DNA of 64,000 bases from an uncultured Oscillospiraceae bacterium. Its GTDB lineage: Bacteria; Bacillota; Clostridia; Oscillospirales; Acutalibacteraceae. A model generated the notes under the pieces. That model saw only the letters and a list, made by a program, of their open reading frames with translations, was not told where the DNA came from and did not search any database. Shown piece after piece: positions 1-7,906 of this stretch. Each line of letters begins with the position of its first letter. Position 1 is the first letter of the stretch. Where the stretch lies: positions 144,040 to 208,039 of the forward strand of contig CATXDC010000003.1 of the NCBI GenBank assembly GCA_958366985.1, given 5' to 3'. The position numbers were made by a program, and so were the translations under genes.

Positions 1-549
1 AGCATTGCTGCGGCAGGATATATAGTTGCTGCTGATACATCTGTTATGACTGCCGACGGAACTGCTCAAAGTGATACTGTTGATTACATCCTCCAAAAGA
101 ACAGTGATCCGTCAAGTGATCTTTACGGCAAGGTGGATACAGAGAATATTGCAGCTGCGGGACATTCACAGGGCGGAAGAAGCGCTGTAAATGCGGGAGC
201 AGCCGACAGCAGAATAAAATGTGTTCTTTCGGTTGCAGGTTCCAATTATAAATCAGAGGCCGAAAAGCTCAGTAAGCCTGTATTTTTCATGACAGGAACT
301 GTGGATTTGATTGTTTTATCCTCAATGTGGGTAAAGCCTGCCTATAATGCAGTAACAGGTTCGGCTGTTTATGCCTCACTTAAGTGCGGAATACATACAA
401 CCTGTATTTTCACTCCCGATAAAATTTCGGCTTATGCAATAGCCTGGTTTGATGCAAACCTTAAGAACGACGCCGCAGCGAAAGCGGTGTTTGCTCCAGG
501 CGGAGCACTTTCACAGGACAGCAGCTGGAAAGACTTTATGTGCAAATAA
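1..549 (+). CDS. Alpha/beta hydrolase, 3' part (5' end outside window)
   Basis: The frame is open from base 1, so this is the C-terminal part of a longer gene; the ATG at 46 is internal. The visible 182 residues carry a nucleophile elbow GHSQGG, a following Asp in GTVDLIV and a His in GIHTT, in the order Ser-Asp-His expected of an alpha/beta hydrolase triad. The family resembles dienelactone hydrolase, chlorophyllase or cutinase-like lipases; the substrate cannot be told. The gene ends with TAA at 547-549 and is followed by a good terminator. Whether it is secreted cannot be seen because the N-terminus is missing. Confidence 0.8.
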   Translation, partial: SIAAAGYIVAADTSVMTADGTAQSDTVDYILQKNSDPSSDLYGKVDTENIAAAGHSQGGRSAVNAGAADSRIKCVLSVAGSNYKSEAEKLSKPVFFMTGTVDLIVLSSMWVKPAYNAVTGSAVYASLKCGIHTTCIFTPDKISAYAIAWFDANLKNDAAAKAVFAPGGALSQDSSWKDFMCK

Positions 550-566
550 ACTGAATAGACTATTGA

Positions 567-605
567 AACCCGCAGCAGAGAAAATTTTCTGCGGCGGGTT
601 TTCTA
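567..605 (+). terminator. Terminator after the hydrolase
   Basis: A 13-bp stem with one mismatch (AACCCGCAGCAGA with TCTGCGGCGGGTT) around an A/T loop is followed by TTTTCT, a rho-independent terminator 18 bases after the hydrolase stop. Confidence 0.8.
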
Positions 606-617
606 TAATGAATAGTA

Positions 618-658
618 AAATCTCCGCCATGCATTTAATTTGCACGGCGGAGATTTTT
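618..658. terminator. Bidirectional terminator between hydrolase and yjdF
   Basis: AATCTCCGCC-x-TGCA pairs with its complement across a short loop, with T-runs outside the stem on both strands. It probably ends the minus-strand yjdF transcript, whose stop codon is at 674. Confidence 0.7.
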
Positions 659-673
659 GCTGGGAGGAAAACA

Positions 674-1099
674 CTATTTAGCGTATCCTCTGTGCTTTGC
701 TTTGCGCTTTTGTTTTTTCAGCTCATAAATACGTTCTTTTTCTTCGTTTCGGAGCTGTTTGCTTCTCGTTTTTGCCTGCTGTTTTTTCTCATTGTGTAAA
801 AGCGAAAGTGCCTGCTGCGATTTTGTACTTTTCTGAAAAGACTGCTGCTGACGGTTTATTTCCCGTCGGAGCCTTTTGGGATTAATACGTTTTTCGCAAT
901 GTTCTCCGGCTTTTATTGACGGACTGAATTCAAGGCTTGTAAAATTTCGCAGAACGAATTCATAAATCTGCGGGTCGGTAGGTTCGGCTCCGAACGTAAC
1001 CTTGCAGGCACGATAGCGCCCGTTATAGGTTAACTCGAAGATTCCAACCCAGAAAGGCGGCTCAAACAGTACCGTAAGACTCGAATAAGATTTTTCCAT
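674..1099 (-). CDS. yjdF: YjdF family protein (DUF2992)
   Basis: 141 residues from the ATG at 1099, preceded by AAGGAGG eight bases upstream; a longer TTG-initiated reading lacks a ribosome site. The N-terminal half (LTVLFEPPFWVGIFE, then FGAEPTDPQIYEFVL) and the motif RINPKRLRREI followed by a basic, Gln/Lys-rich tail ending KRKAKHRG match the YjdF/DUF2992 family. The biochemical role is unsettled; in Firmicutes the family is typically controlled by the yjdF riboswitch, which responds to azaaromatic compounds, so detoxification is the usual guess. It is monocistronic here, with its own promoter and a long leader. Confidence 0.9.
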   Translation of the reverse strand: MEKSYSSLTVLFEPPFWVGIFELTYNGRYRACKVTFGAEPTDPQIYEFVLRNFTSLEFSPSIKAGEHCEKRINPKRLRREINRQQQSFQKSTKSQQALSLLHNEKKQQAKTRSKQLRNEEKERIYELKKQKRKAKHRGYAK

Positions 1100-1241
1100 C
1101 AATTTTTCCTCCTTAAAAATATCCTGACAGAGAACGGACAACCAAGGAGGCAGGTTACTGACAGTAAAATATGAGTTATTCTCTTAAACTCAGAAAATTA
1201 CTGTGTCCGGACTACCAACCGGACAGTGTTTTTATCTCTGC
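1100..1241 (-). promoter_or_regulatory. Candidate yjdF-motif riboswitch leader
   Basis: About 140 bases of leader separate the promoter from yjdF. Read on the minus strand it contains two hairpins (TGTCCGG/CCGGACA at about 1201-1228; TGAGTT/AACTCA near 1171-1192), then CCTCCTT at 1150-1144, a perfect 7-base complement of the ribosome site AAGGAGG at 1114-1108. This is a simple sequester-the-ribosome-site arrangement. Assignment to the yjdF class rests on the downstream gene family and the leader architecture; I have not matched the consensus base by base. Confidence 0.7.
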
Positions 1242-1247
1242 AAAATC

Positions 1248-1275
1248 ATTGTAACGCAATAAAATATAAGGTCAA
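1248..1275 (-). promoter_or_regulatory. Sigma-A promoter of yjdF
   Basis: On the minus strand TTGACC (1275-1270), a 16-base spacer and TACAAT (1253-1248) precede the yjdF leader. Confidence 0.75.
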
Positions 1276-1306
1276 GAAAATTTTTTATTTTTCTTTGCAA
1301 CATCTA

Positions 1307-1334
1307 TTGACAAAAGCATAACATGTAATATAAT
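1307..1334 (+). promoter_or_regulatory. Sigma-A promoter of the czrA-type operon
   Basis: TTGACA (1307-1312), 16 bases, TATAAT (1329-1334): a consensus promoter, divergent from that of yjdF. Confidence 0.85.
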
Positions 1335-1344
1335 AGACTTGAAC

Positions 1345-1364
1345 ATATGAATAAGTGTTCATAT
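1345..1364 (+). promoter_or_regulatory. ArsR/SmtB-type metal operator
   Basis: The perfect inverted repeat ATATGAA-6-TTCATAT lies at the expected transcription start, just after the -10 box. It matches the known ArsR/SmtB (CzrA, SmtB, CadC) operator pattern, so metal-free repressor would block the operon and metal would release it. Confidence 0.85.
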
Positions 1365-1390
1365 ATCGAAATGAAGCGGAGGTTTTACTT

Positions 1391-1750
1391 TTGGCAAGCG
1401 TTGAAAAGATAGAAAAAGAGATGCAGAATACCGATGGTAAAAAGACTATGCCTGATATAGAAGTGCTGTATGATTTATCCGAGCTTTTTAAAGTTTTCGG
1501 GGACAGCACAAGAATAAGCATTTTAAGTGCTCTTCTTGAAGATGAGATGTGTGTGCGTGATATAGCGGAGCTTCTGGGAATGGGTCAAAGCGCAATATCC
1601 CATCAGCTGAGGATACTTCGCTCTGCGGGACTTGTAAGGCCTCGCCGTCACGGAAAAATAGTTTGCTATTCTTTGGACGATGAACATGTAAGTTTGATTT
1701 TCAATGCGGGACTTGAACATATACGTCATAAGAGAGGTGAGAAACGGTGA
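1391..1750 (+). CDS. ArsR/SmtB-family zinc/cobalt-type metal sensor repressor
   Basis: 119 residues from a TTG start at 1391, eight bases after GGAGG; upstream in-frame codons lie inside the operator and promoter and have no ribosome site. Winged-helix ArsR fold with recognition helix region GMGQSAISHQLRILRSAGLV. Near the C-terminus D-E-H, then His after ten residues and His three later, reproduces the alpha-5 metal site (Asp, His, His, His) of CzrA. The alpha-3 thiolate site is incomplete (CVRD rather than CVCD), which argues for zinc/cobalt over lead/cadmium sensing. It overlaps the ATPase gene by four bases (GTGA), so the two are translationally coupled. Confidence 0.88.
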   Translation: MASVEKIEKEMQNTDGKKTMPDIEVLYDLSELFKVFGDSTRISILSALLEDEMCVRDIAELLGMGQSAISHQLRILRSAGLVRPRRHGKIVCYSLDDEHVSLIFNAGLEHIRHKRGEKR

Positions 1751-3909
1751 AAAAATATAAATATAAAGTATCCGGTCTTGACTGTGCAGCCTGTGCGGCA
1801 GGTGTTGAAAGGAAAATATCCGAACTGGAAGGGCTTCATAATGTAAGCCTTAATTTTACCAGTGAAACTCTCACCTTTGAAGCTGATGATTCTTTGGAGA
1901 ATCCTTTGGAAAAAGTGGAGGCTATTATAAAAAAATCAGGTCATGCCTGTGAAATTTCTCCTGCTGTTAAAGGCAGTGAAAAGAAGCATTCTTCCGAATG
2001 TTCACATGACCATGATCATGAACACAGCCATGAACACAGTCACGAGCATAGCCACGAACATGGTTCAGGTGATATAAAAAAATCTCTTATACTTATCTGT
2101 ATTTCCGCTGTGTTTCTTGTACTTGGATTCATGCCGTTTTTTGAAGGTACAGTATCAAATGTCCTTCTTGTAATTTCTGCTGCTGTTTGCGGCTTTCCTG
2201 TGCTTATAGAGGCTTTCCACAGCCTTATGGCAAAGAGAGCCGATGAGAATCTTCTTGTGGCAATTGCGGTTATTGCAGCATTCATAATAGGCGAATATAA
2301 AGAAGCTGCATCGGTTATTATGTTTTTCAGCGTAGGCGAGCTTCTGGAAGATTATGCAGTTTCAAGGTCAAGAAGATCAATTGCGGCTCTTTCACAGATA
2401 CGTCCCGATAAAGCCAATATCCTTTTACCCGGAGGAGAAATCAAAACCGTTTCAGCAGAGGAAATAAAAATTGGGGATACAATAAAGATTTTACCCTTTG
2501 AACGTTTTCCCGTTGACTGTGAAGTTATTGACGGAATTACTCAGGTTGACTGCTCACCTGTGACGGGAGAAAGTCTGCCTGTTGAAGTAACGGCAGGAAA
2601 AACAGTTCTCAGCGGATGCATAAATCAGACTGGTGAGGTTACAGCTAAAGCTGTTGCCACCAGCGAAAACTCTGCCGCTTCGAGAATAATAGATATGGTT
2701 GAATCTGCCGCAAGCAGAAAGGGCAAGGCTGAAAAGACCGTTACAAAGTTAGCTGTCTATTATACTCCTACCGTCATAGCACTTGCCGCCGCTCTGGCGC
2801 TTCTGCCGCCTCTTTTCGGTATGGGAAGTCTTTCAATGTGGGTTCAGCGCAGCCTTGTTTTCCTTGTAGCCTCATGTCCCTGTGCTCTTGTACTGTCAGT
2901 GCCCTTGGGATTCTTTGCAGGAATAGGCGGAGCTTCAAAAAGAGGTATACTTGTAAAGGGCGGAACCTTTGTAGAGCTTGTGTCAAAGGCAAAAGCTGTG
3001 GTTTTTGATAAAACAGGAACACTTACCTGTGAAGAAAACGAAATTGAAAGTGTTCGCTGTACAGAAGGTTTTACTCAGGAAGATGTACTTCGCTATGCTT
3101 CGTATGGAGAGCATTTTTCTGTGCATCCTTTGGCGGAATGTGTACGCAGAGCATACACTGAAATTGATGAAAAGAAGATTTCAGGATTTGAAGAAATCCC
3201 CGGAAACGGCACAAAGATAAATCTTGACGGAGAAGAGATAATCTGCGGTAGCAGACGCTTCCTCGAAAACAGCGGTATAGACACAAGTTCCTTGGGAGAA
3301 GCGGGAGCGCAGATTTTCGTCGGAGTTTCCGGAAAAGCCGCAGGAGCAATAAGCATTGAAAGTAAGCTCCGAGAGGATTCAGCAGAGGCTATAAGACAGC
3401 TTAAAGCTCTTGGAATAAAGCGTATAGCAATGCTAACAGGTGACCATGAGGATGCCGCTAAATCCGTTGCAGACAGACTTGGTATAGAGGAGTATTATGC
3501 GGGACTTCTGCCTGAGGATAAGCTTTCAATTCTCGAAAAGATTAAAAGCGAATCGGGTATTACCATATTTGCAGGTGACGGAATAAACGACGCTCCGGTT
3601 CTTGCCTGCGCTCATGCAGGAGCGGCAATGGGACTTGGCAGCGATGCAGCTATTGAAGCGGGAGATTTGGTACTCATGGGAAGTAAGCCTTCCTCAATTG
3701 CAACTGCTATATCTCTTTTCAGAAAGACAATGTCCATTGTTCATTTTAACATCTGGTTTGCATTGGGTGTTAAAGCCATAGTGCTCATTCTCGGTGCTTT
3801 CGGACTTGCGTCAATGTGGATGGCTGTGTTTGCAGATGTGGGAGTTGCCCTTATTGCTATTGCAAACTCTGCAAGGCTTATAAACGGAAAAACTCCTGAA
3901 ATAAAGTAA
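1747..3909 (+). CDS. Heavy-metal P1B-type ATPase (Zn/Cd/Co exporter)
   Basis: 720 residues from a GTG overlapping the repressor stop. N-terminal HMA domain with the CxxC pair in GLDCAACAAG (residues 13 and 16), then a His-rich linker at about 83-106 made of repeated His-Glu-His-Ser units, membrane segments, the ion-path motif CPC (377-379), phosphorylation site DKTGT (Asp421), the HP motif in HFSVHPLAE, and GDGINDAP (about 610). The last membrane helix holds DVG, as in zinc/cadmium-type ATPases. It pumps metal out of the cytoplasm and is regulated by the adjacent ArsR repressor. ZntA/CadA type; exact metal range is inferred. Confidence 0.93.
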   Translation: MKKYKYKVSGLDCAACAAGVERKISELEGLHNVSLNFTSETLTFEADDSLENPLEKVEAIIKKSGHACEISPAVKGSEKKHSSECSHDHDHEHSHEHSHEHSHEHGSGDIKKSLILICISAVFLVLGFMPFFEGTVSNVLLVISAAVCGFPVLIEAFHSLMAKRADENLLVAIAVIAAFIIGEYKEAASVIMFFSVGELLEDYAVSRSRRSIAALSQIRPDKANILLPGGEIKTVSAEEIKIGDTIKILPFERFPVDCEVIDGITQVDCSPVTGESLPVEVTAGKTVLSGCINQTGEVTAKAVATSENSAASRIIDMVESAASRKGKAEKTVTKLAVYYTPTVIALAAALALLPPLFGMGSLSMWVQRSLVFLVASCPCALVLSVPLGFFAGIGGASKRGILVKGGTFVELVSKAKAVVFDKTGTLTCEENEIESVRCTEGFTQEDVLRYASYGEHFSVHPLAECVRRAYTEIDEKKISGFEEIPGNGTKINLDGEEIICGSRRFLENSGIDTSSLGEAGAQIFVGVSGKAAGAISIESKLREDSAEAIRQLKALGIKRIAMLTGDHEDAAKSVADRLGIEEYYAGLLPEDKLSILEKIKSESGITIFAGDGINDAPVLACAHAGAAMGLGSDAAIEAGDLVLMGSKPSSIATAISLFRKTMSIVHFNIWFALGVKAIVLILGAFGLASMWMAVFADVGVALIAIANSARLINGKTPEIK

Positions 3910-3920
3910 TTACAGGAAAG

Positions 3921-3953
3921 TAAAGGTCGCTAAAAGGCGGCCTTTATTTTTAT
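3921..3953 (+). terminator. Terminator of the metal-export operon
   Basis: AAAGGTCGC-loop-GGCGGCCTTT followed by ATTTTTAT, directly after the ATPase stop codon. Confidence 0.7.
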
Positions 3954-3986
3954 CTCCTTCTATATTAAAAGCTTTTGTTTATCCTC

Positions 3987-4015
3987 TTGACTAAGGTCCA
4001 AGTCGGTAGTAAAAT
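3987..4015 (+). promoter_or_regulatory. Sigma-A promoter of the Crp/Fnr-ABC operon
   Basis: TTGACT (3987-3992), 17 bases, TAAAAT (4010-4015), upstream of the Crp/Fnr-type gene. Confidence 0.75.
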
Positions 4016-4024
4016 AAGGAAAAG

Positions 4025-4040
4025 TGTATCAAATGATACA
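4025..4040 (+). promoter_or_regulatory. Perfect 16-bp palindrome, probable Crp/Fnr-family operator
   Basis: TGTATCA-AA-TGATACA sits just after the predicted transcription start and 24 bases before the Crp/Fnr gene. Two-fold symmetry and half-site spacing fit a dimeric Crp/Fnr protein; the downstream position suggests negative autoregulation. Confidence 0.65.
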
Positions 4041-4063
4041 AAATAAGCACAGGAAGTGGAAAA

Positions 4064-4741
4064 ATGAAAACAGAAAAAGAAATTTTATCCATTGCCCGGC
4101 TTATGAAGCAGACACCTTTATTTTTTAAAACCGATGACAGCATTCTTGAAAGAGAAGCGGAAAAAGCAGAAAAGCTTTGCTTTTCAAAAGGAGATATTAT
4201 CGCTTCTTCGGGAGAAAATTCCCGTAAGCTTGGTATTATCCTTAAAGGTAGGGCAGAGGTTACCAAGGATTCCGGAAGAGTGAAAATGAGCGTGCTTTCA
4301 AAAGGCGACATTTTCGGTGCGATTACCCTTTTCGGCAATAATCGGGGATTTCTCACTGATATATCCGCTGCCGAAAAATGCGAAGCTGTGTTTTTTTCTC
4401 CCGAGAGCATTGAAAGAATACTTTCAGAGGACGGAGAAACCGCACGGTGTTATATCGGATATCTTTCCGACAGAATAGGTTTTCTTAACGGAAAGATTGA
4501 CAGCTACACAGGCACTTCTTCAAGTGCAAAGCTTGCCTGCTGGCTTTTAAAAAATACTCAGCAGGATGAGGAAATTATTCTCAGTATGACAAAGCTCTGT
4601 GGACTTTTAAATATAAGCAGAGCATCAGTCTATCGGGCTTTTGAGGAGCTCGAGAATGCTAAATGTGTAGTGAAAAACGGTAAGAATATAAAGGTTACAG
4701 ACCGGGAAAAACTTAAAAGGTATTCTGACGGCACGTTATAA
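4064..4741 (+). CDS. Crp/Fnr family transcriptional regulator
   Basis: 225 residues; ATG follows AGGAAG. An N-terminal cyclic-nucleotide-binding-like beta-roll (about 15-125, including GDIIASSGENSRKLGIILKG) precedes a long dimer helix and a C-terminal helix-turn-helix (LCGLLNISRASVYRAFEEL, about 180-198). There is no Fnr-type cysteine cluster at the N-terminus, so oxygen sensing by an iron-sulfur cluster is not supported; the effector is unknown. It is the first gene of an apparent operon with the ABC importer 29 bases downstream, and a 16-bp palindrome lies in its leader, so it probably controls itself and the transporter. Confidence 0.88.
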   Translation: MKTEKEILSIARLMKQTPLFFKTDDSILEREAEKAEKLCFSKGDIIASSGENSRKLGIILKGRAEVTKDSGRVKMSVLSKGDIFGAITLFGNNRGFLTDISAAEKCEAVFFSPESIERILSEDGETARCYIGYLSDRIGFLNGKIDSYTGTSSSAKLACWLLKNTQQDEEIILSMTKLCGLLNISRASVYRAFEELENAKCVVKNGKNIKVTDREKLKRYSDGTL

Positions 4742-4770
4742 TCTGCTTCAAGGAAAAAGGAGAGATAAAA

Positions 4771-5793
4771 ATGAAAACAGCAAAAAAATTAACTGCGCTG
4801 ATTCTGGCTTTGGCAATGATTTTTGCTTTAGCTGCCTGTGCAGGAAACGACGACCAGACACCCACAGGTGACGCACCTAAAACAACCGTAAATGTTGCAA
4901 CACTTATGGGACCCACAGGTATCGGCATGACAAAGCTCATGGATGACGACAAAAACTCAAAGACATTTAATGACTATAATTTCACCGTTGCAACATCACC
5001 CGATCAGATTGTAGCTGCTATTACAAATGCAACAGAGCCTGTTGATATTGCAGCCTGTCCCATAAACCTTGCCTCAACTCTTTATAAAAAGACAAATGGC
5101 GCTGTACAGATTGCCGCAATCAACACTCTCGGAGTTCTCTATATTCTCGAAAACGGCAATACAATTAATTCTATTTCCGACCTCAAGGGAAAAACTCTTT
5201 ATGCTACCGGTCAGGGCTCCACACCTGAATATATCCTTAACTATATTTTAGAGGCTAACGGACTTACTCCCGGTAAGGATGTCACAATAAATTATGTTGC
5301 AGAGCACGCAGAGCTTGCTACAATGATAGCAACAGGAAAAGTAGATCTTGCAATGCTTCCCGAGCCGAATGTAACTTCCGCAAGAGCTCAGAATTCCGAT
5401 TTGAGAATCGCTCTCGATGTAACCGAAGAGTGGGGAAAAGCAACTGTCCTTAAAGGTGACGGCGAAAGTGAACTTGTTCAGGGATGCATAATTGTCCGCA
5501 AGGAATTTGCTGAAAATCACCCTGAGGCTCTTGAGGCTTTCCTTGAAGAATATAAGGCATCCGTTGAGTATGTAAACTCAAATGTTAAAGAGGCTTCCAC
5601 TCTTTGCGAAACTTATGGTATAATACCTAAGGCTGCAGTAGCTGCTATGGCAATTCCCAATTGCAACATTACTTTTGTAAAAGGCAATGAAATGAAAGAA
5701 CTGGCGCAGTCAAATCTTAAAATACTTTACGATGCAAATCCCGCTTCAATAGGCGGAGATATGCCGGCGGATGATTTCTATTATGGATGCTGA
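4771..5793 (+). CDS. ABC importer substrate-binding lipoprotein (NMT1/TauT/SsuA type)
   Basis: 340 residues. Signal peptide with lipobox ALAAC, lipidated Cys23. The body has the look of NitT/TauT-family binding proteins (TVNVATLMGPTGIGMTKLM; SDLKGKTLYATGQGSTPEYI; TGKVDLAMLPEPNVT). It should sit on the outer face of the membrane and deliver a small ligand to the permease encoded next. Homologous systems carry sulfonates, nitrate, or thiamin pyrimidine precursors; nothing here fixes the substrate. A strong ribosome site (AAGGAGAG) precedes the ATG. The 3' end overlaps the permease gene. Confidence 0.88.
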   Translation: MKTAKKLTALILALAMIFALAACAGNDDQTPTGDAPKTTVNVATLMGPTGIGMTKLMDDDKNSKTFNDYNFTVATSPDQIVAAITNATEPVDIAACPINLASTLYKKTNGAVQIAAINTLGVLYILENGNTINSISDLKGKTLYATGQGSTPEYILNYILEANGLTPGKDVTINYVAEHAELATMIATGKVDLAMLPEPNVTSARAQNSDLRIALDVTEEWGKATVLKGDGESELVQGCIIVRKEFAENHPEALEAFLEEYKASVEYVNSNVKEASTLCETYGIIPKAAVAAMAIPNCNITFVKGNEMKELAQSNLKILYDANPASIGGDMPADDFYYGC

Positions 5794-6568
5794 AAAATTC
5801 AGGAAAAAAGTTAAAAACGTTATAATTAAAGTCGGAGCGGTACTCTTCTGGGTACTGCTCTGGCAGATTTTATATTTAGCGGTAGGTCAGGAGATACTTA
5901 TAGTTTCTCCCATTGCAACTGTGAAACGGCTTTTTGAGCTTTCCTTACAGGAGCAGTTTTGGATTACCGCTTTTTCTTCCCTTGTCAGAATTATGGGAGG
6001 ATACGTGCTTGCTGTTATAATCGGATTTTTCCTTGCTTTTCTTACAAGCTTTGTACCGGTTTTGCGGGCACTTTTTCATCCTGTTATAATTGCGGCAAGG
6101 GCAACTCCCGTTGCTTCATTTATAATTCTTGCATTAGTGTGGCTCAGCGCCGGCAAGGTTCCTGCCTTTATAGCTTCCCTTGTTGCAGTTCCCATTGTGT
6201 GGGAAAATATAAGCGAGGGAATAAGGAGAACCGATGAAAAATACCTTCAAATGGCAAAGGTTTATAAGATTGGTAAGGTGAACACCTTTACAAAGATTTA
6301 TTTTCCGTCAGTGTACCCATACCTTGCTTCCGGAGCAGTTTCAGCTTTGGGTCTTGCATGGAAAGCGGGTATTGCAGCGGAAGTTCTCAGCGTTCCGAAA
6401 AATTCCATAGGTCTCGAGCTTTATTATTCTAAAATTTATATTGAAACTCTTGATTTATTTGCATGGACTCTTGCAGTAATAATTTTAAGCGTAGCTCTCG
6501 AAAAACTTCTCAAATATCTTCTCAGGCGTATCAGTTCACGCTATAATATACGGAGGAAAGAAAATTGA
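5771..6568 (+). CDS. ABC importer permease (BPD_transp_1 type)
   Basis: 265 residues with about six membrane helices and an EAA-like coupling loop (EGIRRTDEKYLQMAKVYKIG, near the middle of the C-terminal half). Typical of SsuC/TauC permeases. It overlaps the binding-protein gene by 23 bases if it starts at ATG 5771, or 11 bases if at ATG 5783; neither has a good ribosome site, so translational coupling is likely. The stop overlaps the ATPase TTG start (TTGA). Confidence 0.88.
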   Translation: MISIMDAEKFRKKVKNVIIKVGAVLFWVLLWQILYLAVGQEILIVSPIATVKRLFELSLQEQFWITAFSSLVRIMGGYVLAVIIGFFLAFLTSFVPVLRALFHPVIIAARATPVASFIILALVWLSAGKVPAFIASLVAVPIVWENISEGIRRTDEKYLQMAKVYKIGKVNTFTKIYFPSVYPYLASGAVSALGLAWKAGIAAEVLSVPKNSIGLELYYSKIYIETLDLFAWTLAVIILSVALEKLLKYLLRRISSRYNIRRKEN

Positions 6569-7242
6569 CCATAGAGCTTAAAAACATAAGCAAGTCATAC
6601 GGCGAAAAAGAAGTTATAAAAAATTTTTCTCTTTCACTGCCTGAAAAAGGAATTGTCTGTTTTTTCGGAAAATCCGGCTGCGGTAAAACAACTCTTGCTT
6701 CTATTTTAGGCGGAATTATTGAGCCTGACAGCGGAGTGATTGCCGGAACCGAAAACAGACAAACAGCTGTTGTGTTTCAGGAGGACAGGCTCCTACCATG
6801 GCTTAACTGCCGTGACAATATAAACCTTGCCGCCGGGAGCAAGGATTCATTTACTGAGCTTAAATATTACGATGCCGATGATATTGCCAAAAGGTATCCT
6901 AAAGAGCTCAGCGGAGGCATGAAACGCCGTGCAGCTCTTGCAAGGGCTACTGCATACGGCGGGAATATATGTATCCTTGACGAGCCGTTTAAAGGGCTTG
7001 ACGGTGAGCTTACAGAAAAGGCAATAAAGAGAATAAGCGAAGTATTTGACAAAGGGCTTATAATACTAATAACACATATTCCTGAGGAAGCGGCAAAAAT
7101 GGCGGATAAAGTGATTTTCTTTAAGGGTATTCCCCTTGAGAAAGATGAGGAACTCAGCTTTGATATACCGCCAAAAAACAGGACTAGGGAAGATATAGCT
7201 CTATACAGTGAAAGAATATCTGAAATATTCAGAAGAGGGTAA
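6565..7242 (+). CDS. ABC importer ATP-binding protein
   Basis: 225 residues from a TTG start eight bases after CGGAGG. Walker A GKSGCGKTT, Q-loop VVFQEDRLLPW, signature LSGGMKRRAALARA, Walker B ICILDEPF and H-loop ITH are all present, so it is a functional SsuB/TauB-class ATPase. It completes a binding protein-permease-ATPase importer with the two genes before it. The TetR gene follows after 16 bases. Confidence 0.92.
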   Translation: MTIELKNISKSYGEKEVIKNFSLSLPEKGIVCFFGKSGCGKTTLASILGGIIEPDSGVIAGTENRQTAVVFQEDRLLPWLNCRDNINLAAGSKDSFTELKYYDADDIAKRYPKELSGGMKRRAALARATAYGGNICILDEPFKGLDGELTEKAIKRISEVFDKGLIILITHIPEEAAKMADKVIFFKGIPLEKDEELSFDIPPKNRTREDIALYSERISEIFRRG

Positions 7243-7258
7243 GTTTAAAGGAGAGAGT

Positions 7259-7852
7259 ATGGACAGAAAAAGTGAATTTCAAAAAAGCGATGAAACAACG
7301 GCTCTGATACTTAAAGCGGCGGCTCAGGTGTTTTCCGAAAACGGATACCGTGCCTCTACTATGCAGATGATAGCAGAGCGTGCCGGACTTGTGCCCAGCG
7401 GAATATATTACTACTATTCCGGTAAGAAGGAGCTTCTTGAAGCCGTTGCAGATTATCTAATTTCGTATCTTGAAGATTCTGTCTTTGAACGCTGGAGAGC
7501 ACTTATTGAAAAAGATGGACTTGAAGGCTTTATTGATGATGCAATTGAAGCCGTGGAAGAAGAAAAGACATATGTGCGTCTTTTGAGCAATCTTATCGCC
7601 GGAGCAAATGAGCTTGATGACAGCTATCGTGAACGTCTCTCAGCGGTTTTTCTCAGGGTAAAAGAGGGTATAAGAAAGCATATTACCGATGAAGATACCG
7701 TAAGAGATGCTGAAGAACTGGCGGAGGATATGTCTGCGTACATATTTCTTTATGTGCTTTCCGGAAGCAAAAAAACCTTTGACCGTCAAATGCGTCAGAT
7801 AAGAGAACGTTATAAAAAAATAATGGAAAAAAATCCGTCTGTGAACCGCTGA
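7259..7852 (+). CDS. TetR/AcrR family transcriptional regulator
   Basis: 197 residues from ATG 7259, preceded by AAAGGAGAG; a start further upstream would lie in the ATPase gene without a ribosome site. N-terminal TetR helix-turn-helix: ILKAAAQVFSENGYRASTMQ, then IAERAGLVPSGIYYYYSGK with the usual tyrosines and the K-E-L-L cap. The C-terminal ligand domain is not assignable. It is the last gene of the Crp/ABC operon, giving the locus two different regulators. Confidence 0.88.
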   Translation: MDRKSEFQKSDETTALILKAAAQVFSENGYRASTMQMIAERAGLVPSGIYYYYSGKKELLEAVADYLISYLEDSVFERWRALIEKDGLEGFIDDAIEAVEEEKTYVRLLSNLIAGANELDDSYRERLSAVFLRVKEGIRKHITDEDTVRDAEELAEDMSAYIFLYVLSGSKKTFDRQMRQIRERYKKIMEKNPSVNR

Positions 7853-7878
7853 AAAGCGGTCGTAGGACGGATTTTTTA
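7827..7878. terminator. Terminator after the tetR-type gene
   Basis: AAAAATCCGTC pairs with GACGGATTTTT, enclosing a second hairpin (ACCGCT/AGCGGT). It begins inside the tetR stop region and has a T-run on either side, so it can also serve spoIID from the other strand. Confidence 0.8.
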
Positions 7879-7906
7879 TGATCTGATATAAGCTTATATA
7901 TTAAAA

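Noticed and set aside
2005..2062. Short tandem repeats that might look like a CRISPR fragment
   Set aside because: They encode the His-rich linker of the metal ATPase in frame; there are no spacers or cas genes.
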